A stretch of 46,038 nt of DNA from Amanita rubescens (lineage: Eukaryota > Basidiomycota > Agaricomycetes > Agaricales > Amanitaceae), in assembly GCA_015039365.1 (NCBI GenBank), contig WION01000418.1, positions 1-46,038 on the forward strand, in the 5' to 3' direction. Shown here one piece after another: positions 8,559 to 18,819 of the stretch. The number at the start of each line of letters is the position of its first letter. The first letter of the stretch is position 1. The notes below the pieces were generated by a model. It had not been told where the DNA came from, made no database searches, and worked only from the letters and a program-made list of their open reading frames with translations. Position numbers and translations under genes: made by a program.

Positions 8559-10725
8559 ATGCCCAACAACGGCGACGTGAAGCCTTCTGCAGACTCCAGC
8601 GTGATCCAAACGCGCCGCAATTGGTTGCAAAAAGCCAAGGATTTCCTCATTAACAACTGCGGGATGTACGATATGGGCGACAATGCCAGGTTGAACATCT
8701 CCGAGAACCACATCAACGCCGGCGTTGTAGTCATAACGAGCCTATCGGGTGTTGACAACTTGGGGCATTTCCAAGGTCCGTTTGACGGTATCCATTATCG
8801 GATACTACATTTATTGACATACTGGTTGAATGTGTCATCAGAGGCCGATGAGCAGAGTCGCGGGCCCGAAATACCTGTCGCCCAGGACGATGCCAGGCCT
8901 AGAAATGAAGAGCCGCCGATTACACTTCAATCACTGAGTTCGTACCCTCTCATCTATTGCTTTGATGTATTTGATAATGAACCCTAGAGAAGAATAATGA
9001 CCTTTCCACATCATCTCCTGATGTATGTTGCACCCTTTCGCGATTTTACTTTTAGAATAATAAGGTGTTTTAGCTCGACAATGCGTTCGACCCGGAAGCA
9101 ACCGCTGATTACGCGGACCCCGACATTCTTATAAATAGGCCTGTGAGAAAGCTATTCATAGCCCTTCTCTTCGTCGTTTCTTGACATACCGTTCAGAAAG
9201 CATATCCATGCGCTTCTCGTGCCAGAACTCACATATACTCTCTCGAGATGATGACGCATGGGGCGGGTTACCCACTCTACATGCCGACGCCATACAGAGG
9301 TCTTCCGGCTGCATACCGGAAGAAAGGAATACGTATAGGAGATGTTGGCATGATAACTCCAAATGGCGCCTTCGACTTTCTATTCAATGCTTGCAAATCA
9401 GACGCAGGTGTTCATCCGGCCGCGCTTCCTGATGGCTTCGAGTTGCTCAAGGCGGTTGTCAGAGTTAACGATCAGTTCGATCACGGTGAATGTCTTCCCA
9501 GCGACCATGTGAACGAAGTTTGTGATTCAGAATCGTAAGTATGACCAATCCAATTGTGTGAAGGCCGTTTACCAGAACATTTCTAGGCATACATTTCAAT
9601 GTTCAGCTTCAGAAGGAGCCGTTCTTGCTCTGCCCACAGGTGCCACTCTCTATGAAGCAGTGAATACCCTTCATTTCGAGACGCATGCAGCTCGCCACGC
9701 CGCAAGTTGGTACGAGTATGTATTGAAAGAAGGCAGGGACGTCTCCAACGGATCCCTTTATTTCGTTACGGAGTGCATCAAGTCCAAGAGCTGGGGCATT
9801 GCGGTCTTCTATGGGCGCACGACCGCCAGCGATGACTTGCGCGTTATTTTCAATGAAGGATCGTGTCAATGGGGCCGCCGGGGCAAGGTGGAGGCAAGAG
9901 TAGGGCCGAAATCAAAGGATATAGTCCTCTCCGATGATGATGAACCAAATCAATGTGTCTTCCTGCGCGGTTTTAAAATAATGCTTCGACCCGACGTATG
10001 GGATAAGCTAAAGAGCAGCATCGGTGTAACAACTCGTGATGGAGAGTCTTCCTCCGCGCCTTTCCCAACGAGAACCACCCATTTTCAAACTCACGATATG
10101 TCGGGTACTAGCCAAGCCAATTTACATCAAAGCACGAGCGACAGTCATAACTCACCTCACAATGCGAGACTTGACGCAAACCAGCTCATACACATGCCCA
10201 TGCCTCAAGCCATCCCAAGGAAGGTAGTCGAAACATCCAACAATCACCCGTTGTCTCTTGGACAAGTCATACTAGAGGACAACTTCCGAGAAGCCGTTCC
10301 CGTGCGCATCATTCAGCCCCGAGTTCCTTTACTTTGTTGAACACGTTACACCAGCTTCATCCATCTGATCTGATTAATGCGATGCTTTTGCACCTGGTAA
10401 GATTTGACTCACGATTCAAGTATCGGAATTTAGCGCTAATCTAAATAGAAACCAGAAGCCACCGTTGCCCTCGTTCATGATAGCGTATGGTGTGATCATT
10501 TACCACACGTAGGCACCTGCTCTCTGGGAAACGAGCAGCAAACCTGACTCTGCTGCAGGATTTTATGGCAGACCCTGTCAGCCCTAACGTTTACGGCTTA
10601 TTAGAGAACGTAAAGCAAGCGTATAAGGCGGTGGTTGGTCAGCATGGTAACGGAACCTTTTCCTTATATCATTCCTTATAAAGCCATTTATACGTAATAT
10701 AGGGAACGCAGTGCTCGTGGAGTGA
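8559..10725 (+). CDS. agaricomycete multi-exon family of unknown function, copy A
   Basis: Seen: exon 1 (8559-8748) encodes a conserved leader (NISENHINAGVVV). After two poorly resolved exons, one at about 9231-9537 reads HGAGYPLYMPTPYRGLP, then IRIGDVGMITPNGAFDFLFN. The next (from about 9587) reads GAVLALPTGATLYEA, ASWYEYVLKEGRDVSNGSLY and SWGIAVFYG. The last exons read LHPSDLINAMLLHL, KPEATVALVHDSVWCD and DFMADPVSPNVYGLLENVK, ending at a short final exon with its stop at 10723-10725. Known from memory of mushroom proteomes: proteins with GYPLY..P, IGDVG.IT..G.FDFLFN and HPS..IN.. blocks are numerous and uncharacterised. Copy B lies at 22365-24475. Oddity: the donor that is GTAAGT in copy B (after the PDNAF exon) reads GCTGAT here, so copy A may be mis-spliced or decaying. 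Function unknown. Confidence 0.7.
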
Positions 10726-10940
10726 GTCTGCCCCAATGCCTGCCTGCTTAAACAAACATTTTAATCTATCCTACACTCTAAAAGCATGGAATTAGACTCA
10801 AAAGCGTCGGTAATATGAAGTTTCTCATCCAAAGTCATAGTCTGAAAAGGGAGCCTTTGCGCAGGATGACCTTCCTGCATATTCCTCGATTCTCAGTTCG
10901 TCTTCATCATTCCTTCTAGCTCCGAAAAGTGACAGTACGG

Positions 10941-11760
10941 ATGGCAGGTCAGAATGACGATGACACTGTTATGTCCGACGCTATCGAAAGATCGTTATCG
11001 AACCAATCAAGTTTCAACGTTAGTGACGTCCTCTATATCCTCGGGATGACGTCCTGAGTTCTCACAGATGAATGATGTCTATATGTCGCGTTCACAAGGG
11101 TCTGAACCCGAAACCCTCGATGACCGGAAAGCTAAACCTCAACGTCAACCCATTGACCTTTTAAAGGAATACATTTCCACTCAAGAACTGCAGATCTTGG
11201 GTGAGCGTGGAATATCTGACGCGATTCAAATGTTCGTCGACAAAGACGACACGCATGCAATTGAAACGTGAGGCAGTCTAATGACCGCCCGGGACTACCA
11301 CGCGCTTAATTTTGTACAGGCACGTTACGAAAGCGCTTGATTATCTTATGGAAGACGTCAGGGGAAAGACAATAGAAGGTGACGTCGATGAACACAGTTT
11401 GAATGACATGGTATAGTATACTTTCAAGCCGATATGTACGATGCATAACTGTGACAGCTTTTGCAAGCGAAAGAGCAACACGAGAAAGACTACGTAGAGA
11501 GGGCAAAGGAAAAGTCGACTGGGGATAAGGTGATAACATCATTCAATTCGGAACCTTTTGGACTGACGCTCCATCAGGGAAAGGTTCGGAACAAAGATGA
11601 TGAAGCTGCTTGTCAGTCGGACGACTCGATGATGGACATCGAAGTTGTCGACGATTCCAGCGACGGTTCCACATTTCGAGGCTTTGGGATCGGAAGGAAG
11701 ACAGCCACAAAGGCCGCTGCGAAGGTACCCACCCGGAAAGCACCTGCGAAAGGTCTGTGA
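10941..11760 (+). CDS. chimeric gene: MAGQND first exon joined to the Mre11 C-terminal region
   Basis: Seen: exon 1 (10941-11018, 78 bp, MAGQNDDDTVMSDA) matches the first exon of the gene at 24681. Exons 2-4 (11068-11267, 11320-11410, 11458-11760) encode LLKEYISTQELQILGERG, ISDAIQMFVDKDDTHAIET, then an HVTKALDYL segment, a KEQHEKDYVERAKEK segment, and a tail with GFGIGRKTATKAAAK. Known: eukaryotic Mre11 has this VxxLLxEY...GLSDAI..FVDKDD..AI block in its DNA-binding region, followed by an acidic and basic Ser-rich tail. The phosphodiesterase half (about 300 residues in real Mre11) is absent. A TGA at 11758-11760 ends the frame. An acidic continuation is readable beyond it (SDESIQGVDDEDEEE near 11836) in a shifted frame, so the tail is also damaged. 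Whether the chimera is expressed is unknown. It cannot be a nuclease. Confidence 0.6.
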
Positions 11761-13203
11761 AAAAAGACCGCACAGGTAGGCGTTCTTGGAACAGATCTCA
11801 CCCTATTCCCACTTTCGAATTCAAAGTGAATCAGACGAGTCAATTCAGGGGGTCGACGATGAAGATGAAGAGGAAGTCATAAAGCCCCAAAAACCAACGG
11901 TGCAGCTGTATTGACGTAATCTTAATAATATAAAAAAGGATAAATAATTTACAATGGTCATGCCATAGCGAACCACGAGCTGCGAGGGTGGACGAACGTG
12001 AAACCCTATGACCATCATTCGGGTTCAAAGATGTCGCAATGAGAACCAGTAATCGATCATTACCCTACTCAGTTGCGCAGCGGAAGAACTTGCGGTGTTT
12101 CCAAGGCCGCCATACATGAAAGGGAGACTCCGATACAAAGTTCTGCAGAGCACTTGTTAAGCTTGCGTTCGCGATGATAGTGGTAATGAAACGGTGCCTA
12201 CTATCTGGCGCTCATGCGTTTGTTCGAGTTGACCAAACGCACTGGGAAAGGCTAATCCACCGATCGGGTTGCCTATTGGGGCGTAAGCGAGAGGTTATTA
12301 AGCAAGATACAGGGTGACAAGGGACAGATAGAAATAGAAAACCGAGGTGCAGATCTTTATCGGTAACGGAATTTGCTTACCATTACCGGTGGCCCCGTGG
12401 GGATCAAGCCATCTTATATGGACAGTGATCATATGCATGAGGAGACGAGAGGAGCGGACGTGATCAGGTCACCACTGACAAAGCCCAAAACAACGTACCT
12501 GTCCCTGGTGACGGGTGGCACTGTAAAGAAGGATGAAAAAGTCTAATGGTTACTCACGCTAGCATCGCCTGCAGGGGGGTTGATACTTGTCAAGTTACCG
12601 ACACCTAAAACGAGCAAAAAACGTACTAAGGTGTGCAAATTCATGCAATTCACTCCACAAGCTCGTCTGGAGTGACGACGACATATGCACTAGTATCTGG
12701 GATGAGGCACTCTGTCGTGGAAGACCAATCAGATATATGTATTAAACATATGGCTGAGATAGGTGTACTTTTACGCACCAGGCAACTTCTATTTGCTGGA
12801 ATGAGTGATGAGAAATTCGGATGTGCGCTGCCGCCAAAAAGGAAAGGAATGCCTGGAAAGGAAATGAGGACGTGATATTTCGTGACGGCGTGACAATTTC
12901 ATCTTGGCCTCGTTCTGTCCACTGAGTAATGTGCGCCACCGCCAAACATGTTGCCATACCTCAGTATTTCCGATTGTGGGAGAAGACCACATATTTCCGG
13001 TCAGATTCTGTCAGAACGACAGTGCGAAAGTGCGGAAAATGGTTTTATTCACCGCCACATTTGGAGATTTGCGGTCACGGTTACTGATGCTGCGATGGTG
13101 ACATCAACATTGTCAACAATGTCCATTATGACCACTGGCCTCAGCAACGCAGTACATAAACCAGCAAATCTCGCTGCTCAATGTCTCCTCAGTTCCTTGC
13201 AAG
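11761..13203. other. gene-poor stretch with one gene relic
   Basis: Apart from the decayed Mre11 tail (to about 11920) and the relic at 12211-12604, I see no supported gene. The open frames at 12633-12875 and 12904-13358 overlap the CYP53 promoter and have no recognisable motif. Confidence 0.5.
12211..12604 (-). pseudogene. possible relic of a macrofage-activating-glycoprotein-like gene
   Basis: Seen on the minus strand: three short coding pieces separated by intron-like gaps. They are an exon ending at GTGAGT (12558-12604, GVGNLTSINPPAGDAS), a piece at about 12381-12420 ending in ATGNG before GTAAGC, and 12211-12272 reading NPIGGLAFPSAFGQLEQTHE. Known from memory: the last piece resembles the GNPVGGLVFSSAFG...HEW block of a secreted basidiomycete glycoprotein family often annotated as macrofage activating glycoprotein. 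Upstream and downstream exons are not found. The name is tentative. Confidence 0.3.
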
Positions 13204-15071
13204 ATGTCTTCCATCAATTACTACACTGTAGCTCTCGCAATCCCCGCTATCGGTCTCCTCGCCCACTTTATTCCATGGCTCGTAGATCCTTGTGGTGTAA
13301 AAGGCCATCCGGGCCCCTTCTTCGCGAAGTTCTCGCATCTCTGGTTGGGTTATGTTAGCAAGATGGGACACCGCTCTGACAGCGTCCACAAAGCCCACCA
13401 AAAATATGGTGCGTATCCCTTTTCGATATGGTATCTAGCTCGCTAACTTGGTTGCGGAACAGGCCCCATCGTTCGCATTGCTCCCAACCACATCTCCGTC
13501 GCCGACCCGGAGGCCCTGAACTCCATCTACGGTCACGGAAACGGTGCTTTAAAATCCGACTTTTATGATGCTTTCGTCTCTATTAGACGCGGCGTGTTCA
13601 ACACCCGTGATCGCCCCGAGCATACACGTAAACGCAAGATTATTTCGCACATTTTCTCCCAAAAGAATGTTCTTGAGTTTGAGCCCCACCTCAAGCGTCA
13701 TGTTCTTCAACTCATCAACCGATGGGATCAATTCCACGACCTCGCTCTCAAAGGCATGTCCGGAAACGATGGAGAAGGTGGATGGGAAGGTAGAGACGGA
13801 CGACTTTATCTGAACGTCTTGCCGTGTAAGCTCTGGTTTCATGACACATGGTTCACATAACTGATACAAGAGCCGTCGTAGGGGTGAACTATCTGGCGTT
13901 TGACATCATCGGAGACCTGTCATTCGGAGCTCCATTCGGAATGTTAGAATCCGGTAAAGATGTCGCCATGGCCCCAAAACACCATGGCAGCCAACAAGCC
14001 CTTATGAATTCCTACGGCAAACAAGAAATAAATTCGGACGTCATCGGCATTCCCGCTGTTGAGATCCTGAATGGCCGTGGTGACTTTTCGATGTGTATAG
14101 GTGTGCTGCCTCCCTCTTGGAGACAGATCGTAAGCAAGCTTCCTGGATACCGATTTGGAACCGACTGTGTTCGGTACTTGGCCGGTATATCTATCATGGC
14201 TGTTGCGAAACGATTGGCAAACCCCACCGATCGTAACGATTTGCTCAGCAAACTGCAGAACGGTCGCGACGACGAAGGCAAGCCTTTGGGCGCGGAAGAA
14301 CTCACAGCTGAAGCTCAAACTTTCCTAATTGCCGGCTCGGATAGCAGTGCAAAGTAAGTTCAAACAGTAATATGCTGCACCTATACTCACGCTGTCCTAG
14401 CTCAATTACCGCTATTATCTATCACATTGCCAGCAATCCCCGCGTCCAGGCGAAACTTCAAAAGGAATTGGACGACCACCTTGGAGCGGAAGATGATGTT
14501 GTGGCACCCGCTGATCAGGTCAAACTCCTTCCTTATCTAGACGCTTGCGTCAACGAAGCTCTACGTGTCCACACCACCTCTGGTATTGGCCTTCCCCGCG
14601 TTGCTCCAAAGGGCGGCTTGACAGTGTCAGGTCAACACTTCGTCGAAGGTACCATTCTTAGCGTGCCCAGCTACACTATCCATCGTGATGTCAATGTCTG
14701 GGGCGAAGATGTCGAAGTTTTCCGACCCGAACGGTGGTTCGAGCGTGACCAGAGTGCTATGCAGAAGACGCTCAACACCTTTTCTGTCGGTCCAAGGTGA
14801 GCAGGGTCTTGTTCGCTAAGCTGCGTTCATTTTTCCGACCGTTTGATTTAGGGCTTGTGTGGGTCGCAATCTGGCCATGATGGAGATGCGCATTGTCGCT
14901 GCTTCGCTTTTCCGCCGGTATAGCTTTGTTCTTGAGCGACCTGATGAACAGGTTAGTGTTCCCCAGAAATCGAGGAGTTTGTGCCTAACCTGTCACGCTT
15001 AGGTCGAAATATGGGAGGGATTTTTAAGGAAGCTGGTCGCTTGCCGACTTGGCATTAAGCGACGTGATTGA
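13204..15071 (+). CDS. cytochrome P450, CYP53 (benzoate 4-monooxygenase) type
   Basis: Six exons (13204-13408, 13463-13825, 13882-14353, 14401-14796, 14852-14951, 15003-15071) join cleanly in frame to 534 aa. An N-terminal membrane anchor (YYTVALAIPAIGLLAHF) is followed by KGHPGPFFAKFSHLW. Then come IVRIAPNHISVADPEALNSI, the CYP53-like block FNTRDRPEHTRKRKIISHIF, the I-helix AGSDSS with N, ExxR as EALR, PERW, and the heme loop FSVGPRACVGRNLA with its Cys ligand. Known: CYP53 enzymes para-hydroxylate benzoate and related aromatic acids at the endoplasmic reticulum, feeding the protocatechuate route and detoxifying plant phenolics. Subfamily placement is from recalled motifs. No defect is visible. 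It sits alone between decayed repeats, so it is likely a functional island in the accessory region. Confidence 0.92.
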
Positions 15072-15184
15072 CTTTGAATCTCGCATTTACTCGTCTATTG
15101 GTCAAACCTATTTACATTATTTTGACGACCAATGTTTATTACATAGATTAGATGTTATGCACTCAATGACAACTTGTTTTTTTA

Positions 15185-15413
15185 GCAATCGCTCGATCGT
15201 CATGAATTACGCAAACGAATGATTAGGCAGTCCAGTTGGACACATGTTACTCGGAGCGGAAAGCTTGATCGTTTGTTCAATGAACTTGGACAAAGCTTAG
15301 AAAGACTTCAAGCTCCCAACTCCGAGACTGAGCACTTGCAATTGCAGCTCTCATCAGATTGGACACTAGGGTTATCCGATGAACCGCCGCCTGCATATGA
15401 TTTAGTGTCATGA
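15185..15413 (+). other. orphan exon-like frame with PPPAY motif
   Basis: An open frame of 75 codons follows an acceptor-like T-rich TTTTTTTAG (about 15178-15184). It is Leu/Glu/Gln-rich and possibly helical (LDRLFNELGQSLERLQAPNS), ending DEPPPAYDLVS then TGA. PPxY is the ligand of WW domains such as those of Rsp5/Nedd4 ligases. There is no ATG near the start and no partner exons are seen. It may be the 3' end of a lost gene. Confidence 0.3.
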
Positions 15414-15630
15414 ACGCTTTTTGCATACTATCTTTGTTTAGATGTACGCCGCTCGTTCCGTTTGTATTTTATAATTAATAAATGTGTTTTCACGTTCTCT
15501 TCAGTAGCAATGATAAGCAGATATAAGATCAATATATTCAAATAACATCTCGTGCATAAACTAAAGCTATAGGTCGCTACGGGAGCGGATCGAACACAAG
15601 TGGATTACACTGAAGGTGGTGCCATATTCT

Positions 15631-15959
15631 CTACTGGACGAGTCCACGCCTTCGCAACGCGGCTTTGGCGGCATTCTCCTGAGCAGCCTTCTTATCATTG
15701 CCCGTTCCTTCGCCTTCAGTAGTACCATCGACTGGTGCATGGTCAATTCACTCCAGGCAGTTAATTTACGCTGGTGTGCTTACTTTTGACAGTGGACGTC
15801 CACTCCTTTCCGTTCCACTTGTCCTCATATTCTGGTGTTTTCATGTGCATCTTACGGGTCCAGTCGTGAAGCATGCGACGGCACGCTGTGTAAACGATGG
15901 TTTAGCTCGTCGTCTGTGAAGATGAGTTGGGATGCCTTACTGTTGGACGTTGAGCTCAT
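15631..15959 (-). CDS. minimal dsRNA-binding-domain protein, copy A
   Basis: Three exons on the minus strand (15941-15959, 15784-15885, 15631-15731) with GTAAGG/CAG and GTAAGC/CAG introns join in frame to 73 aa. MSSTSNTCRRMLHDWTRK and EYEDKWNGKEWTSTVKIDG form the first helix and beta sheet. EGTGNDKKAAQENAAKAALR is the second helix with the KKxAxxxAA RNA-contact motif. Known: the alpha-beta-beta-beta-alpha dsRBD is about 65-70 aa, so the whole protein is one domain. Single-domain dsRBD proteins are frequent in agaricomycetes, with unknown targets. Its tandem partner is 17255-17611. Roles in RNA silencing, antiviral defence or editing are possible but not shown. Confidence 0.6.
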
Positions 15960-16022
15960 TTCTCTTGATGTTCTGGGGTTTCTCTTGGTGTTCTGAACAT
16001 TCCGGCTACCAGTTTGCGAGCT

Positions 16023-16815
16023 TTATAACCTGGCCATGCTACAGCATTCGGATTTTCGATACACCATATTATAGCAGCTTACAGTCGTGATTTCGCTGCA
16101 GTGAAGGATCGAGGAAGGATGAATTTTACCTCCCGTATCCAATACAGGAAAGAAATAATTGATCCCCCAATATACCATGCCTATAGCGGTGAATAACAGC
16201 ACCGCCAAGGAAATCAAGATGTTCCAAACCTATTTTGGAGCATCGGACAACAATACAAACCCTATAATTCCAAGATCGGTAAGATTGTTTCCAACTTTGG
16301 TACTTTGTCGATCCCGTCCAGTCACTGAGTCACCGAGGTGATGATCATCGGCGTCCCAAGTCACTTCTGATAGATTGTATATATATTTCGTCATCTTGTC
16401 AATAGCAGTGTTTGATTGGACCTCAACGCGACGTAAAATAGTTCCCATTATGGGAAGAGCGGCGGGCCCGATGCCGCAAAAAAGGTTCACATTTCTTATG
16501 ACACCGGATACAGCAATTTGGCGGGGAAACCCCAAATTGTATCCGAGGTTATATGTATCAGCCTTCTCTGTCAGTCATAATTCATAGCTACACACCTGAA
16601 GCTTGCACGTCACATTCCGGTGCTCGGTCCAACTGTTTCCTGTTGGACCATTCAATGCCTATTTTTCGGATCTTGAAATCAGTAGGTGGCCGCAAAGTCA
16701 TAGGGAGATAGATCACTTGCCTCTTCAGGTTACAATGCTTGACGGCCCGCTGATATGTCGTCAATAACATAATGGACTTTCTTGTCCCGAGTCGGGCCTG
16801 GCAAGGGCGCGTCAC
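16023..16815 (-). pseudogene. decayed membrane-protein gene, copy 1
   Basis: On the minus strand one frame reads SNTAIDKMTKYIYNLSEVTW, then TGRDRQSTKVGNNLTDLG, then IIGFVLLSDAPK, a TAG stop (16227-16229), and VWNILISLAVLLFTAIGMVY as a transmembrane segment. An upstream part (16588-16815) reads RQVIYLPMTLRPPTDFKIRK. The same TAG stands at the equivalent position in copy 2, so the break, or an unrecognised splice, is older than the duplication. I do not recognise the family. Confidence 0.4.
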
Positions 16816-16835
16816 GGTGTGACCTGAATCATCGT

Positions 16836-17254
16836 ACCACAGTGTGGTTCGAGGCCCACGTCATGTAGAGTCCCAGGACATGCGCCAACTGAATATGTTA
16901 GCTTTGAAAAACTCGGGCGTGATAAGCTTGCAAGTGACGGTTCGAAGTTCATTGCATCGGGAAATGCCCCTCATGCGCGTCAAGCTTGGGCCGAACTTAC
17001 TCCAAGTCATAAAGCTTGCAATAAACTCAGGTTCGTCCTTAAGGAATCTCAAAAAGGTTGCTTATAAGCTGGCACTCCGACTGATACGCCTCAACTTTAT
17101 CTATGCAGGCTGAATCGTGTCCCGTTTAATAGAGGTCAAAGTCAGAAATTTCCAAGAAGTAAACGTATTCATTAAAGATATATGTGCGTATTCTGAGGCA
17201 GTAATGAGACACAAGAAAACGCCGATATGACCACATCGCTACAAGAGTACGAAA
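16836..17254. other. spacer between the tandem units, no supported gene
   Basis: Open frames on both strands (16844-17113 plus, 16861-17052 minus) are short, have no motif and overlap each other. No repeat or RNA gene was noticed. Confidence 0.4.
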
Positions 17255-17611
17255 TCAACCATACACGCCTAGATTAACCAAGGCTTTCTTGGCAGCCATC
17301 TCTTTAGCCTCTGCTTTCTTAGAGTTCTCACCAGAGCCCATGTCTGTGCCGTTTACTAAAACAAAATTATTAGAATGATCATCTTATAGAATGGAAGACG
17401 TACTCTGAACAGTCGACTTCCAGATGCGTTGACTACCTTCTTTGATCTCTTCATCGACGTATTCAACTGTTCCTAATTTATGCTTTCCGGCGTAGTTATT
17501 AAGCCACATGCGATAGTCTACGGTAAGGGGTATAAATCCTTGACCGATCCTGGCCATCTTATAGGATATAGGATACTTACCGGGCTTCTTCGCTTGTTGC
17601 TGTTCGCTCAT
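17255..17611 (-). CDS. minimal dsRNA-binding-domain protein, copy B
   Basis: Minus-strand exons 17581-17611, 17404-17517 and 17255-17355, joined through GTAAGT...TAG and GTACGT...TAG introns, give 81 aa. MSEQQQAKKP precedes DYRMWLNNYAGKHKLGTVEY, a textbook dsRBD helix 1 and strand 1. Then come RIWKSTVQINGTDMGSGENS and SKKAEAKEMAAKKALVNLG, helix 2 with the lysine cluster that grips the RNA phosphates. A longer single-exon reading through the first intron is open but inserts 21 residues before the domain, so splicing is preferred. It is better preserved than copy A and its dsRBD signature is stronger. Sequence divergence from copy A is large, so both may have been kept by selection after duplication. 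Confidence 0.72.
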
Positions 17612-17656
17612 ATTGCTCTTGGTGTTCTGGACATTCCGGCTGCCAGTTTGCGAGCT

Positions 17657-18430
17657 TTATAACCTGACCATGCCACAGCATTCGAATTTTCGATACACCA
17701 TATTATAGCAGCTTACGGTCGTGATTTCACCGCAGTGAAAGATCGAGGAAGGAAAGAAATAATTGATTCCCAGACAGATCATGCGTAGCGGCGAATAACG
17801 GCATTGCCTAGGAAATCGAGATATTCCAAACCTATTTGGGAGCGTCGAACTCATTGAATACAAGCCCTAGAACCCCGAGGTCGGTAAGATTGATTCCAAC
17901 TTTGGTACTTCGTAGATCCCGTCCAGTCAAGTCATCGAGGTCATGTTCATCGGCGTCCAAGTCACTTCTGACAGGTTGTGTATAGATTTCGTCATCTAAT
18001 CAATAGCAGTGTTTGATTGGACCTCAACGCGATGTTAAATGGCTTCCATACTGGGAAAGAGCGACGGGGGTGCCAAGAAAAGGTTCACATTGCTACGATA
18101 CAGCAATTTGGTAGCGAAACTCCAAATTGTATCCGAGGTGATATGTTTCTCAGTCTTCCTCGTCCGTCATCATTCATAGCTACACACCTGAAACTTGCAC
18201 ATCACATTCCGGTGCTCGGTCCAACTGTTTCCTGTTGGAACATTCAATGCCTAGATTCGAATTTTTCGGATCTAGGTGGCCGCATTATATATGTACAGCT
18301 ATAGGACGATAGACCACCTACCTCTTCACGTTACAACAGTGCTTGACGGTCCGCTGACATGTTATCAGTAATGTGCGTGCTAATCAAAATGGTTTTTTGT
18401 CCCCAGTCGGGATTGCAAGTAGGAAAAAAG
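17657..18430 (-). pseudogene. decayed membrane-protein gene, copy 2
   Basis: The equivalent of 16023-16815, more damaged. Minus-strand LTGRDLRSTKVGINLTDLG and DAPK-stop-VWNI are readable, but the transmembrane part has an extra stop and the upstream half has several stops. It shares the TAG after DAPK with copy 1. Confidence 0.4.
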
Positions 18431-18476
18431 ACGGGTCACGGTGTGACCTGAATCACTGGCCATATTGGCCAATATG

Positions 18477-18819
18477 TTTTGGAGCTCTAACTAGACTGCA
18501 CATGGAATGCGCAGATTTATGATGAGGTCTTCTGCTAGTGTGAAGGAAATACAAATCATGCAAGTTGGTATGTCGGGGGCGTCCGCCTCAACTGGAAGTT
18601 TCACTGTTGAGCACCATAAGTTGATACAAGACTGCTGGCAAAGGGAAAGGCAGCACGACCAGATGGTAGGCAGACGATCTCGACTGTTCCGACGTAAAGC
18701 CTTGACACGATCAATATTAATTTAAGGTCGGAACGGGAGAGCCATTTTTGAAATCACTTGATTAACGACTAGTTACTAGTTATGACCGGTGAGTGGCGAG
18801 CTAAAACTTTTCCCTCGTG
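18477..18819. other. no supported gene
   Basis: A 72-codon plus-strand frame (18507-18725) has no recognisable motif. Nothing else was seen. Confidence 0.4.

Larger units (their letters stand above)
5118..11067. repeat. segmental duplication, block A
   Basis: Collinear with block B at 19498-24814 and carries the foldback element that block B lacks. The shared first exon is 78 bp in both blocks, and homology runs into the following intron, then ends. Confidence 0.7.
15631..16835. repeat. tandem duplication unit 1 (dsRBD + membrane-protein relic)
   Basis: This 1.2-kb unit recurs at 17255-18460. Matching landmarks (for example TTCTGAACATTCCGGCT at 15991 and TTCTGGACATTCCGGCT at 17625) are offset by about 1634 bp. 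Similarity is highest between the two gene parts and near GTCACGGTGTGAC at the right end (16811-16823). Confidence 0.75.
17255..18460. repeat. tandem duplication unit 2
   Basis: Second copy of the 1.2-kb unit at 15631-16835, same orientation. It ends with GTCACGGTGTGAC at 18435-18447, as unit 1 does. A perfect 16-bp palindrome, CATATTGGCCAATATG (18461-18476), with two face-to-face CCAAT boxes, follows only in this copy. Confidence 0.75.
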
